Shown piece by piece: positions 24,514 through 34,034 of a stretch of DNA of 64,000 bases (position 1 is the first letter of the stretch; each line of letters begins with the position of its first letter). The notes below the pieces were generated by a model. It worked only from the letters and a program-made list of their open reading frames with translations, was not told the DNA's origin and made no database searches. The stretch is from Candidatus Enterococcus courvalinii (GTDB lineage: Bacteria; Bacillota; Bacilli; Lactobacillales; Enterococcaceae), in assembly GCF_017315945.1 (NCBI RefSeq), contig NZ_JAFLWI010000004.1, forward strand, positions 62,001-126,000, written 5' to 3'. The position numbers were made by a program, and so were the translations under genes.

Positions 24514-25155
24514 GTGTCATCTTTCTTTTTTAAAAGAGGATACAGCAAGGAAATTTGCAAATTACTTGAGTTGTTCCATTCTTTTATCGGCACTCATCAC
24601 ATGGTGACGCTATCAAATAGCTTCACATAATTTGCCTCATGAATGTCCAAAAGTGAAAGAGCTTCAAATGATTCTTTTTAAGAGGATTTTGATTAGCCAT
24701 AGATATTTTTGCCAGATTCTTTCTATCATTGAGTACACCTCAGATTAATCAGATCGGTTATTTGAAAATTTCCATTTTGTATGCAGTTAACGATGTGCAT
24801 TTGTCTTTTTAAATAGCAGATGCGTTGTTTTTGCATGATTCTATCTCGACCTTTATACAGCGATTTTTACTACGCTGAAAATATAGCACAGAAGTTTCTC
24901 TATCGATAAAAAATGTCTTGAAGTATATGATTTCTAGCTTGAATAAAAGAGAAACCAGCTGTTTTTTTACTCAGGAGTATTTTTCCCATGATTCAAGACA
25001 TAATTGATTATCAGTTTAAGGCAAATGGCATACTAGTGTTAGTTAGTTATGTTAAATGGTAAATGATTTATCGCAGGATTCGATTAATGTGACAAGTTTG
25101 ATAAAACATTCACCTACATAAAAAAAATGTATACTTTTGAGAAAGGAAAAGTCAT
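24514..25155. other. Long AT-rich gap before the C39 exporter
   Basis: About 640 bases without a convincing gene. A 24-codon frame at 24988-25062 (begins MIQDIIDYQF) has an AGGAG site ten bases upstream but no double-glycine leader. The minus strand around 24600-24750 holds short frames with plausible composition (ESFEALSLLDIHEANYVKLF) broken by stops, which suggests a decayed gene. I searched both strands for a GG-leader bacteriocin and found none. Confidence 0.45.
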
Positions 25156-27306
25156 ATGAGGCGTTTTTCTTGGATTCAACAGCAAGACGAAAAAGATTGT
25201 GGCGTTGCCTGTGTGGCAATGATTTTAAACTTTTATAAATCAGAAGTTCCTATTTATAAATTACGTGAATTTTCTGGAACAGATTTAGAAGGAACTTCAG
25301 CTTTTGGCTTGAAAATGGCTTTGGAAAAAGTGGAATTTGATTGCTTAGCTGTTCAAGCAGATAGTGAAGTTTGGAAGGAAACAGAGTTGCCCACGCCACT
25401 AATTGCACACATTTGTGTCAATAACAGCTATATGCATTATGTAGTTGTATATGGTGTGAAAAATGATTTCTTATTGATTGCCGATCCAGCAAAAGGAAAA
25501 ATAAAGAAAACGATAATAGAATTTTCAAAAGAATGGACAGGTGTTTTACTTTTACCAACACCAAAGGATTCCTATCAGCCAAGTAAAGAAAAAGTTGCTG
25601 GGCTAAGTTCTTTTTTCCCAATTATTTGGCAACAAAAAAATTTAGTTGCACATATCATACTTGCTTCATTATTTATTACGCTATTTGGAATAGGAAGCTC
25701 CTATTATTTTCAAGGAATCTTAGATTATTTCATCCCAAATCAAGCGCGATCGACATTAACGATTGTTTCCATTGGTCTGATTTTTGTCTACTTATTTCGC
25801 GTTCTTTTTGAGTATAGTAGGAACTATTTATTAGTTGTTTTGGGTCAGCGCTTAAGTATAGCTATCATGTTACACTATTTTAAACATGTTCTTTCACTAC
25901 CAATGAATTTTTTTGCTACCAGAAAGTCAGGGGAAATTATTTCTCGATTTCTTGATGCAAATAAGATTATTGATGCTTTAGCAAGTGCGACACTTTCAAT
26001 CTTTTTAGATATCGGAATGGTTTTGCTTGTTGGCGTTACACTAGCTATTCAAAACAGTATGCTTTTCGTGATTACTTTGGGAACGTTACCGTTTTATGTT
26101 CTGACGATTTTTACTTTTGTCAAAAGTTATGAACGCGCAAATCAAGAGGAAATGATGGCAGGTGCAGCATTAAATTCAAGTATAATAGAGAGTCTAAAAG
26201 GAATTGAGACAATCAAGGCATATAACAGTGAAGAAAAAGTTTATCATCGAGTTGATCATGAATTCGTTAAGTTGATGAAAAAATCTTTTCGCACAGTGAC
26301 TTTGAATAATCTACAGCAAGGAATCAAACATAGCATTCAATTGATTAGTAGTGCGCTTATTCTCTGGTTAGGTTCATTTTATGTGATGGATGAAACAATT
26401 AGTTTGGGTCAGTTAATTACCTATAACGCATTATTGATTTTTTTTACAGATCCTTTGCAGAATATTATTAATTTACAGGTCAAAATGCAAACGGCTCAGG
26501 TAGCAAATAAACGATTGAACGAAATACTAGCAATTGAGCCTGAAAAAAAGGAAAGCTCAACGAAACAAACAATCACTAAAGAAATATTTCAAAATGGGAT
26601 TCATTTGGAGAACGTAGCTTTTTCCTATACTATGAAAACTCCAGTATTAAAAAATATTTCCTGTCACATTGTTGCACGCAGTAAAGTCGCTTTAGTAGGC
26701 GTAAGCGGCTCAGGAAAATCCACGTTGGCAAAGTTACTTGTGAATTTTTACACGCTTACTGATGGAGCAATTAGTTATGGCAAAATCAATCATTTAGATA
26801 TTGACTACGCACAATTACGAGAGAATGTGACCTATGTTCCACAAGAGTCATTTTTTTTCAGTGGTACTATTCTTGAAAATTTGACATTTGGGTTAGTGAA
26901 TATACCGAACTTTGAACGGATTTCAGAAGTATGTGAGGTTGTTCAACTAAATGACTATATTAATCAACAACCTTTACGATTTGAAATGATGATAGAAGAA
27001 GGGGGCGCGAATCTTTCAGGTGGGCAACGTCAACGACTAGCAATTGCTCGAGCATTATTGAAAAATTCAGATATTTTAATATTAGATGAAGCAACCAGTG
27101 GACTAGACACATTATTAGAGCATGCTATTTTAGAATATCTGCTGGGTTTAAAAGAAAAGACAATCCTCTTTATCGCTCATCATTTGCCAATTGCGAAAGC
27201 TTGTGACCAGATTCTTGTACTTCACGAAGGTAAACTTGTTGAAGAAGGGACGCATGAGGAGCTAAGATCAAATCGTGGTATGTATCAAAAACTATGGGAG
27301 ATTTAA
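25156..27306 (+). CDS. Bacteriocin/peptide ABC exporter with N-terminal C39 protease
   Basis: A 716-aa PCAT-type transporter that cleaves double-glycine leaders and exports the peptide. The C39 peptidase (about 1-135) has catalytic C15 (EKDCGVAC), H94 (MHYVVVYG) and D110 (IADPAKG). A six-helix transmembrane domain spans about 155-440. The ATPase (about 480-716) has Walker A GVSGSGKST near residue 516, signature LSGGQRQRLAIARAL, and Walker B ILILDEATSGLD. All key residues are intact. An AGAAAGGA site precedes the ATG. It is coupled to the accessory gene downstream, but no precursor peptide gene is visible nearby. Confidence 0.93.
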   Translation: MRRFSWIQQQDEKDCGVACVAMILNFYKSEVPIYKLREFSGTDLEGTSAFGLKMALEKVEFDCLAVQADSEVWKETELPTPLIAHICVNNSYMHYVVVYGVKNDFLLIADPAKGKIKKTIIEFSKEWTGVLLLPTPKDSYQPSKEKVAGLSSFFPIIWQQKNLVAHIILASLFITLFGIGSSYYFQGILDYFIPNQARSTLTIVSIGLIFVYLFRVLFEYSRNYLLVVLGQRLSIAIMLHYFKHVLSLPMNFFATRKSGEIISRFLDANKIIDALASATLSIFLDIGMVLLVGVTLAIQNSMLFVITLGTLPFYVLTIFTFVKSYERANQEEMMAGAALNSSIIESLKGIETIKAYNSEEKVYHRVDHEFVKLMKKSFRTVTLNNLQQGIKHSIQLISSALILWLGSFYVMDETISLGQLITYNALLIFFTDPLQNIINLQVKMQTAQVANKRLNEILAIEPEKKESSTKQTITKEIFQNGIHLENVAFSYTMKTPVLKNISCHIVARSKVALVGVSGSGKSTLAKLLVNFYTLTDGAISYGKINHLDIDYAQLRENVTYVPQESFFFSGTILENLTFGLVNIPNFERISEVCEVVQLNDYINQQPLRFEMMIEEGGANLSGGQRQRLAIARALLKNSDILILDEATSGLDTLLEHAILEYLLGLKEKTILFIAHHLPIAKACDQILVLHEGKLVEEGTHEELRSNRGMYQKLWEI

Positions 27307-27323
27307 CAATGGTGGGGGAAGTA

Positions 27324-28688
27324 ATGAAAAATAAAGATTGGCTTGAGCACTCAAATGTATATCGACAACAACATCAAACTTTTTATCGTTGGATCCTCTA
27401 TCCTATTATGATTTTTTTTCTGTTCGCTGGCTTGTTCTTAGCATTTGCTAAACATGAAATCGTTGTACGAGCACAAGGACAAATAACTCCTTTATCCACA
27501 GAAAAGATTCAAGTACCGATAGAAGCAGAGATTAAAGAAAATAGATTACAAGAGAACTTAACAGTGAAAAGTGGAGAATCTCTAGTTATTTTTAATACGA
27601 AGGAATTAGCTAATGAGAAAGCCCAATTGGAAACAGAAATTGAGAACTTTATAAAACAAAAAGAAGCAGCGCAGCTTTTTCTTGATAGCTTAGCTGAAGG
27701 AAAAAATTTTTTTAAAGTAGAGGATGCTTTTGGTTATAGCAACCAATTAAAAAGTTTCTTTGCAGAAAAAGAAGCTAGTGAGTCTTTATCAAAACAAATG
27801 CTGGTAGCAAATCAGAAAGAGCAAGAAACATATCGGAAAAATATGGACCAGCATAGTCAGGAGATTATTATACGAAAAAATGAACAATCTGAGTGGGAAA
27901 AAGTAAGAACAGCATGGAAAGATCAAAAAACAATTAGAGATGTTTCAGAAGCAATCGAAGCTAAATATCAAGTATGGCAAATGGAACTAAAAAATGATTC
28001 AGAAGATAAAAAAGAGCAAATCCAAGCAACTACTTTGACAGCCATTGATGAGCAAATCAGCCACTTAAAAAAAGAAGTTAAACAACTACAAATGGAACAA
28101 GAAACGCTTGTCAAACCTGTTACACCGGAGGATGAAATCAACTCACAACGTGAAAGGTTGGCACAAAGTAAGGAAGAAATTTTGGCGAAAACGAAGCAAA
28201 AGATACTTGAATTAGATGAGTTTGAAAAGAAAAAGAAAATACTTTTAGAGAATGTAAACGAACAAATCGATTTAGGAACAGTACGAGCCAAAAAAGACGG
28301 TATTCTCCATTTGAATGATGTAGTAAATGAACAAACCTTCCTACCAAAAGGAACACTTTTAGCAGAAATTTATCCACCCATGCAAGACAATGAAATACCA
28401 TTTACTGCTAGGATACCAGCAAATGAAATGACACATATCAAAACAGGAATGCTCGTTCACTTCAAATTAGATAGAAAAGCTGTAGCAACAACACTTGATG
28501 GAGAGATAACAGAAATACCTGAAACTAGTACTACAAACGAACAAGGCGTTTTTTACTTGATCAAAGGGCGATTACAATCAAATAAAAAAATAGTGGATCG
28601 TTATGGTCTGACGGGGGAGTTATCGCTGATTATCGGAAAGAACACTTACTGGGAACAAATCAAAAAAATTTTATTGAATCACGAATGA
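27324..28688 (+). CDS. Bacteriocin secretion accessory protein (HlyD/LcnD family)
   Basis: A 454-aa membrane-fusion-like protein. It has a cytoplasmic N-terminus, one membrane helix (about 22-45, WILYPIMIFFLFAGLFLAFA), a biotinyl-lipoyl-like strand (VVRAQGQITPLSTEKIQVPI), then a long charged coiled coil (about 110-310) and a C-terminal beta domain that repeats the half-motif (GTVRAKKDGILHLNDVV). I prefer ATG 27324 behind GGGGGAAG; earlier ATGs at 27294 and 27309 overlap the exporter gene. It works with the C39 ABC exporter as a dedicated secretion pair. Confidence 0.88.
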   Translation: MKNKDWLEHSNVYRQQHQTFYRWILYPIMIFFLFAGLFLAFAKHEIVVRAQGQITPLSTEKIQVPIEAEIKENRLQENLTVKSGESLVIFNTKELANEKAQLETEIENFIKQKEAAQLFLDSLAEGKNFFKVEDAFGYSNQLKSFFAEKEASESLSKQMLVANQKEQETYRKNMDQHSQEIIIRKNEQSEWEKVRTAWKDQKTIRDVSEAIEAKYQVWQMELKNDSEDKKEQIQATTLTAIDEQISHLKKEVKQLQMEQETLVKPVTPEDEINSQRERLAQSKEEILAKTKQKILELDEFEKKKKILLENVNEQIDLGTVRAKKDGILHLNDVVNEQTFLPKGTLLAEIYPPMQDNEIPFTARIPANEMTHIKTGMLVHFKLDRKAVATTLDGEITEIPETSTTNEQGVFYLIKGRLQSNKKIVDRYGLTGELSLIIGKNTYWEQIKKILLNHE

Positions 28689-28835
28689 ACGATTAGTAAA
28701 ATAATTCCAATTTATTGACTAAAACGAAAAGAACCTCTTAAAAAATAATAGAACATACGAACATAAAAGGATTGTTTCAGCAGAACAAAGGGAATAGCTG
28801 TGATAGAAATAAAAAATAAAAAATAAAAAAACAAC

Positions 28836-28868
28836 AACGAAGGACTAAACTATGTGCCTTCGTTTTTA
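28836..28868 (+). terminator. Terminator after the exporter operon
   Basis: AACGAAGG pairs with CCTTCGTT around a 13-base loop and is followed by TTTACTTTTT. Confidence 0.75.
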
Positions 28869-28898
28869 CTTTTTCACGAAAAAAGTTAGTATAATTAG

Positions 28899-28927
28899 TT
28901 TACAAAGCGAACATACGTTTGTATAAT
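28899..28927 (+). promoter_or_regulatory. Promoter with embedded LexA/SOS box
   Basis: TTTACA (28899-28904), a 17-base spacer and TATAAT (28922-28927). The spacer contains CGAACATACGTTTG (28908-28921), one base off the Gram-positive LexA consensus CGAAC-N4-GTTCG. LexA bound here would block the polymerase-Y gene until DNA damage. Confidence 0.88.
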
Positions 28928-28951
28928 GAGCATGAAGTGAGGTGTAACGAC

Positions 28952-30280
28952 ATGCTAGATTATTCAAATGAACCTGTGAATGATTACTTCATGATCGACA
29001 TGAAAAGTTTTTATGCTTCAGTTGAATGTATCGAACGTGGATTGAATCCTTTGACAACAGAACTGGTTGTTATGAGTCAAGCTGATAATACTGGTTCAGG
29101 TCTGATTCTAGCGTCTTCGCCAATGGCTAAACAACAGTATGGAATCTCTAATGTTAGCCGACCAAGAGATTTGCCTTCCCCTTTTCCTGACAGTTTGATT
29201 ATTGCTGCGCCTAGAATGAATTTGTACATCAAAAGAAATATGGAAGTAAATGATATTTTTAGAAAGTATGTAGCAGATGAGGACTTACTGATTTATTCAA
29301 TTGATGAATCGATTTTGAAAGTCACTAGCTCAATGAAATTATTTACGACGGAAGGGAAAAGTCGTAGCGACCAACGGAAACAATTGGCTCGAAAAATTCA
29401 GCGACATGTTTATCGAGAAATGGGATTGATTGCCACTGTAGGAATAGGGGATAATCCTTTACTTGCTAAACTAGCATTAGATAATGAAGCAAAAAGAAAT
29501 GAAGGATTCATCGCTGAGTGGACATATCAAGATGTTCCTAACAAAGTATGGCGTATCAGAGAAATGACTGATTTTTGGGGGATTGGTTCACGCACCAAAA
29601 AACGATTGAATCAAATGGGGATCATGTCGATTGAAGGGTTAGCAAATTGGAAACCTTATTCACTTAAAAACAAATTTGGTGTGATGGGATTACAATTATA
29701 TTTCCATGCTAATGGGATTGATCGTACAGACATCGCAGTCGTCCCACCTCAAACAAAAGAAAAGAGCTATGGAAACTCTCAAGTTTTGCCAAGAGATTAT
29801 ACTAGAAAAGAAGAGATTGAGATTGTCGTGAAAGAAATGGCTGAACAAGTGGCAATCAGAATTAGAAAACAGGGTTGTAAAACCAGTTGTATCCATGTAG
29901 GGATTGGTACGTCTATTTTAGAAGAAAAAGAGGGATTTTCGCGCCAAATGAAAATACCTTTGACAAATAACACAAAAGAACTTCAAATGTATTGTATGTA
30001 TTTATTTCATAAATTTTATGATGGACAAGAAGTCCGACATGTTTCTATAGCTTATAGCAAGTTGGTGTACACCGATTCCATGCAACTAGATTTATTTAGT
30101 GATCCAGAAAAACAAATGAGAGAAGAAAATTTAGATCGAATCATTGATAAAATTCGTGGGAAATATGGATTTAGTTCAATTGTTCATGCATCTTCTTATC
30201 TTGAAGGTGCAAGAAGTATTGACCGAAGTCATTTGGTTGGTGGGCATGCTGGGGGAAATGGAGGAATCGACCATGTTTGA
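28952..30280 (+). CDS. Y-family DNA polymerase (UmuC/UvrX-like)
   Basis: A 442-aa translesion polymerase of the Gram-positive UmuC-like group. The palm carries D16 in MIDMKSFYASVE and D118-E119 in YSIDES, the metal-binding residues. IATVGIGDNPLLAKLA and the helix-hairpin-helix FWGIGSRTKKRLNQMGI follow, then a little-finger domain and a QLDLF motif near the C-terminus, like a beta-clamp-binding site. ATG 28952 has a GAGGTG site. It is SOS-controlled and overlaps a YolD-like partner by eight bases, a pairing common on Firmicutes plasmids, phages and integrative elements. Confidence 0.92.
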   Translation: MLDYSNEPVNDYFMIDMKSFYASVECIERGLNPLTTELVVMSQADNTGSGLILASSPMAKQQYGISNVSRPRDLPSPFPDSLIIAAPRMNLYIKRNMEVNDIFRKYVADEDLLIYSIDESILKVTSSMKLFTTEGKSRSDQRKQLARKIQRHVYREMGLIATVGIGDNPLLAKLALDNEAKRNEGFIAEWTYQDVPNKVWRIREMTDFWGIGSRTKKRLNQMGIMSIEGLANWKPYSLKNKFGVMGLQLYFHANGIDRTDIAVVPPQTKEKSYGNSQVLPRDYTRKEEIEIVVKEMAEQVAIRIRKQGCKTSCIHVGIGTSILEEKEGFSRQMKIPLTNNTKELQMYCMYLFHKFYDGQEVRHVSIAYSKLVYTDSMQLDLFSDPEKQMREENLDRIIDKIRGKYGFSSIVHASSYLEGARSIDRSHLVGGHAGGNGGIDHV

Positions 30281-30623
30281 TTATGAAGATCGGGGGATTA
30301 TCAAATGGCAAGGAATGTATTTATCTGACCATACTGAAAAAATTGCTAGTAAGACGAAAGAAACTGCTCAGGTCAATGTGGCAAAAACACAAATGACAAC
30401 TGAAGCAATCTCAGAAGTGTTGAATACTGCTATCATTAAACAAGAATCTGTTGCTATACAAATCGAAGAACGGGATTCTGAAGGCTATTATCCTAACGAT
30501 ATTGTTGGTCTTGTTTTAGGACATGATGAGTTAGGAATCTATGTAGGTTCTAGCAAAGTGAATTATGATGAAATTAGGCATGTGGAATTTTATCATCCAG
30601 TTAAGTGGAGCTTAATAGAGTAA
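30273..30623 (+). CDS. YolD-like protein
   Basis: A 116-aa protein with the YolD signature near its start (YEDRGIIKWQGMYLSDH) and the C-terminal EFYHPVKWSLIE end. YolD proteins are usually encoded directly after UmuC/UvrX-like polymerases and are thought to act as a UmuD-like partner. It begins within the 3' end of the polymerase gene, behind a GGAGG site, so translation is coupled. Same SOS transcript. Confidence 0.88.
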   Translation: MFDYEDRGIIKWQGMYLSDHTEKIASKTKETAQVNVAKTQMTTEAISEVLNTAIIKQESVAIQIEERDSEGYYPNDIVGLVLGHDELGIYVGSSKVNYDEIRHVEFYHPVKWSLIE

Positions 30624-30640
30624 TTTATTATGCTGAAAGT

Positions 30641-30748
30641 TATCATAATCGAGGTTTACTGAAATGGCGTGGCATTTATTTGATACGGTGGATAGGAAAA
30701 CGACTCAAGGAATCTAAAACAAATGAAAAAGAGGGATCCTTTCAATAA
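30641..30748 (+). pseudogene. Truncated second YolD-like N-terminus
   Basis: The frame reads YHNRGLLKWRGIYL and onward to a TAA at 30746-30748. The first part aligns by eye with YEDRGIIKWQGMYL of the intact YolD gene. No start codon is in frame, and the rest of the domain is missing. Confidence 0.65.
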
Positions 30749-30768
30749 GGATTCCTCTTTTTCATTTG
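30719..30768 (+). terminator. Terminator after the polymerase/YolD operon
   Basis: AAATGAAAAAGAGGGATCCT and AGGATTCCTCTTTTTCATTT form a long stem with one mismatch. It can act on both strands. Confidence 0.85.
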
Positions 30769-30786
30769 TTACTTGCTTTTGTTAAG

Positions 30787-30996
30787 CTAATTTTTCCGTT
30801 TTTTATTGTTTTGTTCAAGCCATGCTTTTAGTAAATAAATGATCATTAAAAATAAAGCTGTGTAGAATCCCGAACCAATGAAATCTCCATTGATGATATA
30901 TTCGATCAAAATACCTAGTAAACTAGCTACAATAAAAATGATTATCAGGTTGAGATACGGGTGGCGTTTTTTGAATTTATTATATGCAATTGACAT
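30787..30996 (-). CDS. Small membrane protein
   Basis: A 69-aa protein with two predicted membrane helices (LNLIIIFIVASLLGILIEYI and GFYTALFLMIIYLLKAWL), flanked by basic ends (N-terminal KFKKRHPY and C-terminal NNKKRKN). ATG 30996 follows GAGGTC on the minus strand. I do not recognise a family. It lies among decayed polymerase/YolD fragments, so it may be cargo of a former mobile element. Transcription converges on the terminator at 30719-30768. Confidence 0.55.
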   Translation of the reverse strand: MSIAYNKFKKRHPYLNLIIIFIVASLLGILIEYIINGDFIGSGFYTALFLMIIYLLKAWLEQNNKKRKN

Positions 30997-31004
30997 TTTA
31001 GACC

Positions 31005-31145
31005 TCAATCCAGTTCTTCTGTTTTAGCTTTTGTTGTTATGACTTTTCTTCCAGTATCATAACCTTTTTGATAATAAAATCCAACCCAACCATTGCCATT
31101 TTTAACCCATTGTTTAGCTATTGGTGTGGAAGTATTAGCTAAAAT
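31005..31145 (-). pseudogene. C-terminal fragment of an unidentified protein
   Basis: The minus strand reads STPIAKQWVKNGNGWVGFYY followed by QKGYDTGRKVITTKAKTEEL and ends in TGA at 31005-31007. The upstream side is cut by a stop. Its 3' end lies nine bases before the small membrane gene ATG. Family unknown; composition looks like real coding sequence. Confidence 0.4.
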
Positions 31146-31150
31146 GATTC

Positions 31151-31261
31151 AGTGATCTAGAAAAAGAAATGGGCGAATAAAATCTGGCTCGAATCATTAA
31201 TAAAATTCGTAGAAAACACAAAGTTAATTCAGTAGTAATTGTTGACGGTCAGAGAGAGTGA
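31151..31261 (+). pseudogene. C-terminal remnant of a second Y-family polymerase
   Basis: The frame reads SDLEKEMGE, a stop, then NLARIINKIRRKHKVNSVVI before TGA at 31259-31261. It aligns by eye with SDPEKQMREENLDRIIDKIR in the C-terminus of the intact polymerase. The rest of the gene is missing. With the truncated YolD copy it shows that a second polymerase/YolD cassette once lay here. Confidence 0.65.
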
Positions 31262-31282
31262 TTGAGGGAGAGTTGTTCAAAC

Positions 31283-32101
31283 TTATTTAGGAAATAGTTT
31301 ATCAAGTGTGACTAAGACACCATCCTCGTCATTTGAAGGACAGACGTGGCTAGCTGATTTTTTAATTTCATCAGGCGCGTTAGCCATCGCGTAACTAAGC
31401 CCACAATAATTTAACATTTCAAGATCATTTCCACCATCGCCAAAAGCGACGCATTGGTCAGGTGTGATACCCCAACGTTGTACCAATTTTTGCAAACCAG
31501 CTGCTTTATGACAACCAGGAAGAATCAAATCAATTGAACCATGACCACTACTGGTAGGAACTAACATTCCCTGTAAGTTTTCACCAAATAATTCACAGTA
31601 ATAGGTAGTTTTTTCTACGGGAACAGTGGGTGCAAATTTTAGAATACGATCATCAACTTGTGAAAAATCATCGACCCACTTTAATTTGTGGTAGTAAATA
31701 TTTGTTAAGTTGAAAAAATCTTCGCTGACTTTTCCACGTTCACAATACGCACTGTTAAATCCACACATCACGTTTTTTATTTCGGGATATTTTTTACATA
31801 AGGAGAGCACTTTCGTGATTGCTTCTTCCTTAATATCTGCTGCAAAGAGAAGTTCTTCTTGATCCATTACTAAGGCACCATTTTCTGCGACAAAACTCAA
31901 CTCGTGAGCATCGTCAGGAAATAGTGAACGTAGTTGATGATACTGGTTGCCACTAGCAACAACAAATCGACAACCTACAGCAGCCATTCTAGCTAAAATA
32001 TCTTTAAATCTTGAAATATCATACGTATAGTCACTTCGTGCAAAAGTTCCGTCCATATCAACAGCAACTAGCTGGATATTATGAGGATTAGGATTCATCA
32101 T
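31283..32101 (-). CDS. HAD-superfamily Cof-type phosphatase
   Basis: A 272-aa hydrolase of the Cof/YbjI class. Motif I is VAVDMDGTF with the nucleophile/acid aspartate pair, motif II includes VASGNQYHQ, and motifs III-IV are the lysine region (CHKAAGLQKLVQRWG) and GDGGNDLEML. A C2B cap lies between. These enzymes dephosphorylate small sugar phosphates or FMN-like compounds; the substrate is not clear from sequence. ATG 32101 follows a GGAG site on the minus strand. It stands alone, divergent from the GH1 gene. Confidence 0.9.
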   Translation of the reverse strand: MMNPNPHNIQLVAVDMDGTFARSDYTYDISRFKDILARMAAVGCRFVVASGNQYHQLRSLFPDDAHELSFVAENGALVMDQEELLFAADIKEEAITKVLSLCKKYPEIKNVMCGFNSAYCERGKVSEDFFNLTNIYYHKLKWVDDFSQVDDRILKFAPTVPVEKTTYYCELFGENLQGMLVPTSSGHGSIDLILPGCHKAAGLQKLVQRWGITPDQCVAFGDGGNDLEMLNYCGLSYAMANAPDEIKKSASHVCPSNDEDGVLVTLDKLFPK

Positions 32102-32328
32102 GGTAACTCCATTCTATTTTATAGTGAAAGAAAACGGTAACATTGTTACTTGAAACCATTGTATCATGTATATACAACTATCAGGAAGCTTTTTTAAGTT
32201 AGTAGTAAAGAAATAGGAAGTTGATTATTTTTTAATGTCTAGACTTTTAAGGGGAAATTCTTTGAAGCGAAAGGGGTTTCGTGTTATTCTAAGGTTGTAA
32301 GGATTGAATGAAGGAAGAGAGGAAGTAG

Positions 32329-33771
<1,443 letters not shown>

Positions 33772-33788
33772 GAAAAAACGAAATCAAG

Positions 33789-33830
33789 AAGTTGAAACGA
33801 TAGCTGTTTAGCTGTTGTTTCAACTTTTTT
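33789..33830 (+). terminator. Terminator after the GH1 gene
   Basis: AAGTTGAAAC pairs with GTTTCAACTT, followed by a T-run. Confidence 0.85.
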
Positions 33831-34034
33831 AGTGAACATAAGTTTAAACAGATGATCTATTTTTGATAATCAAAAAGTAGCAGAATATTCCCTTTGCTCT
33901 TCGGTATGATCAAATTTCTTTCACGTTTTTATGAAAACATGACGAAATGAAAAGAAAGAAACGAGTTCTTTGAAACAAAACTTTAGTTCCCTCCCTTTTT
34001 TTTGTATAATGGGGAATGAAATGAGGGATAAATA

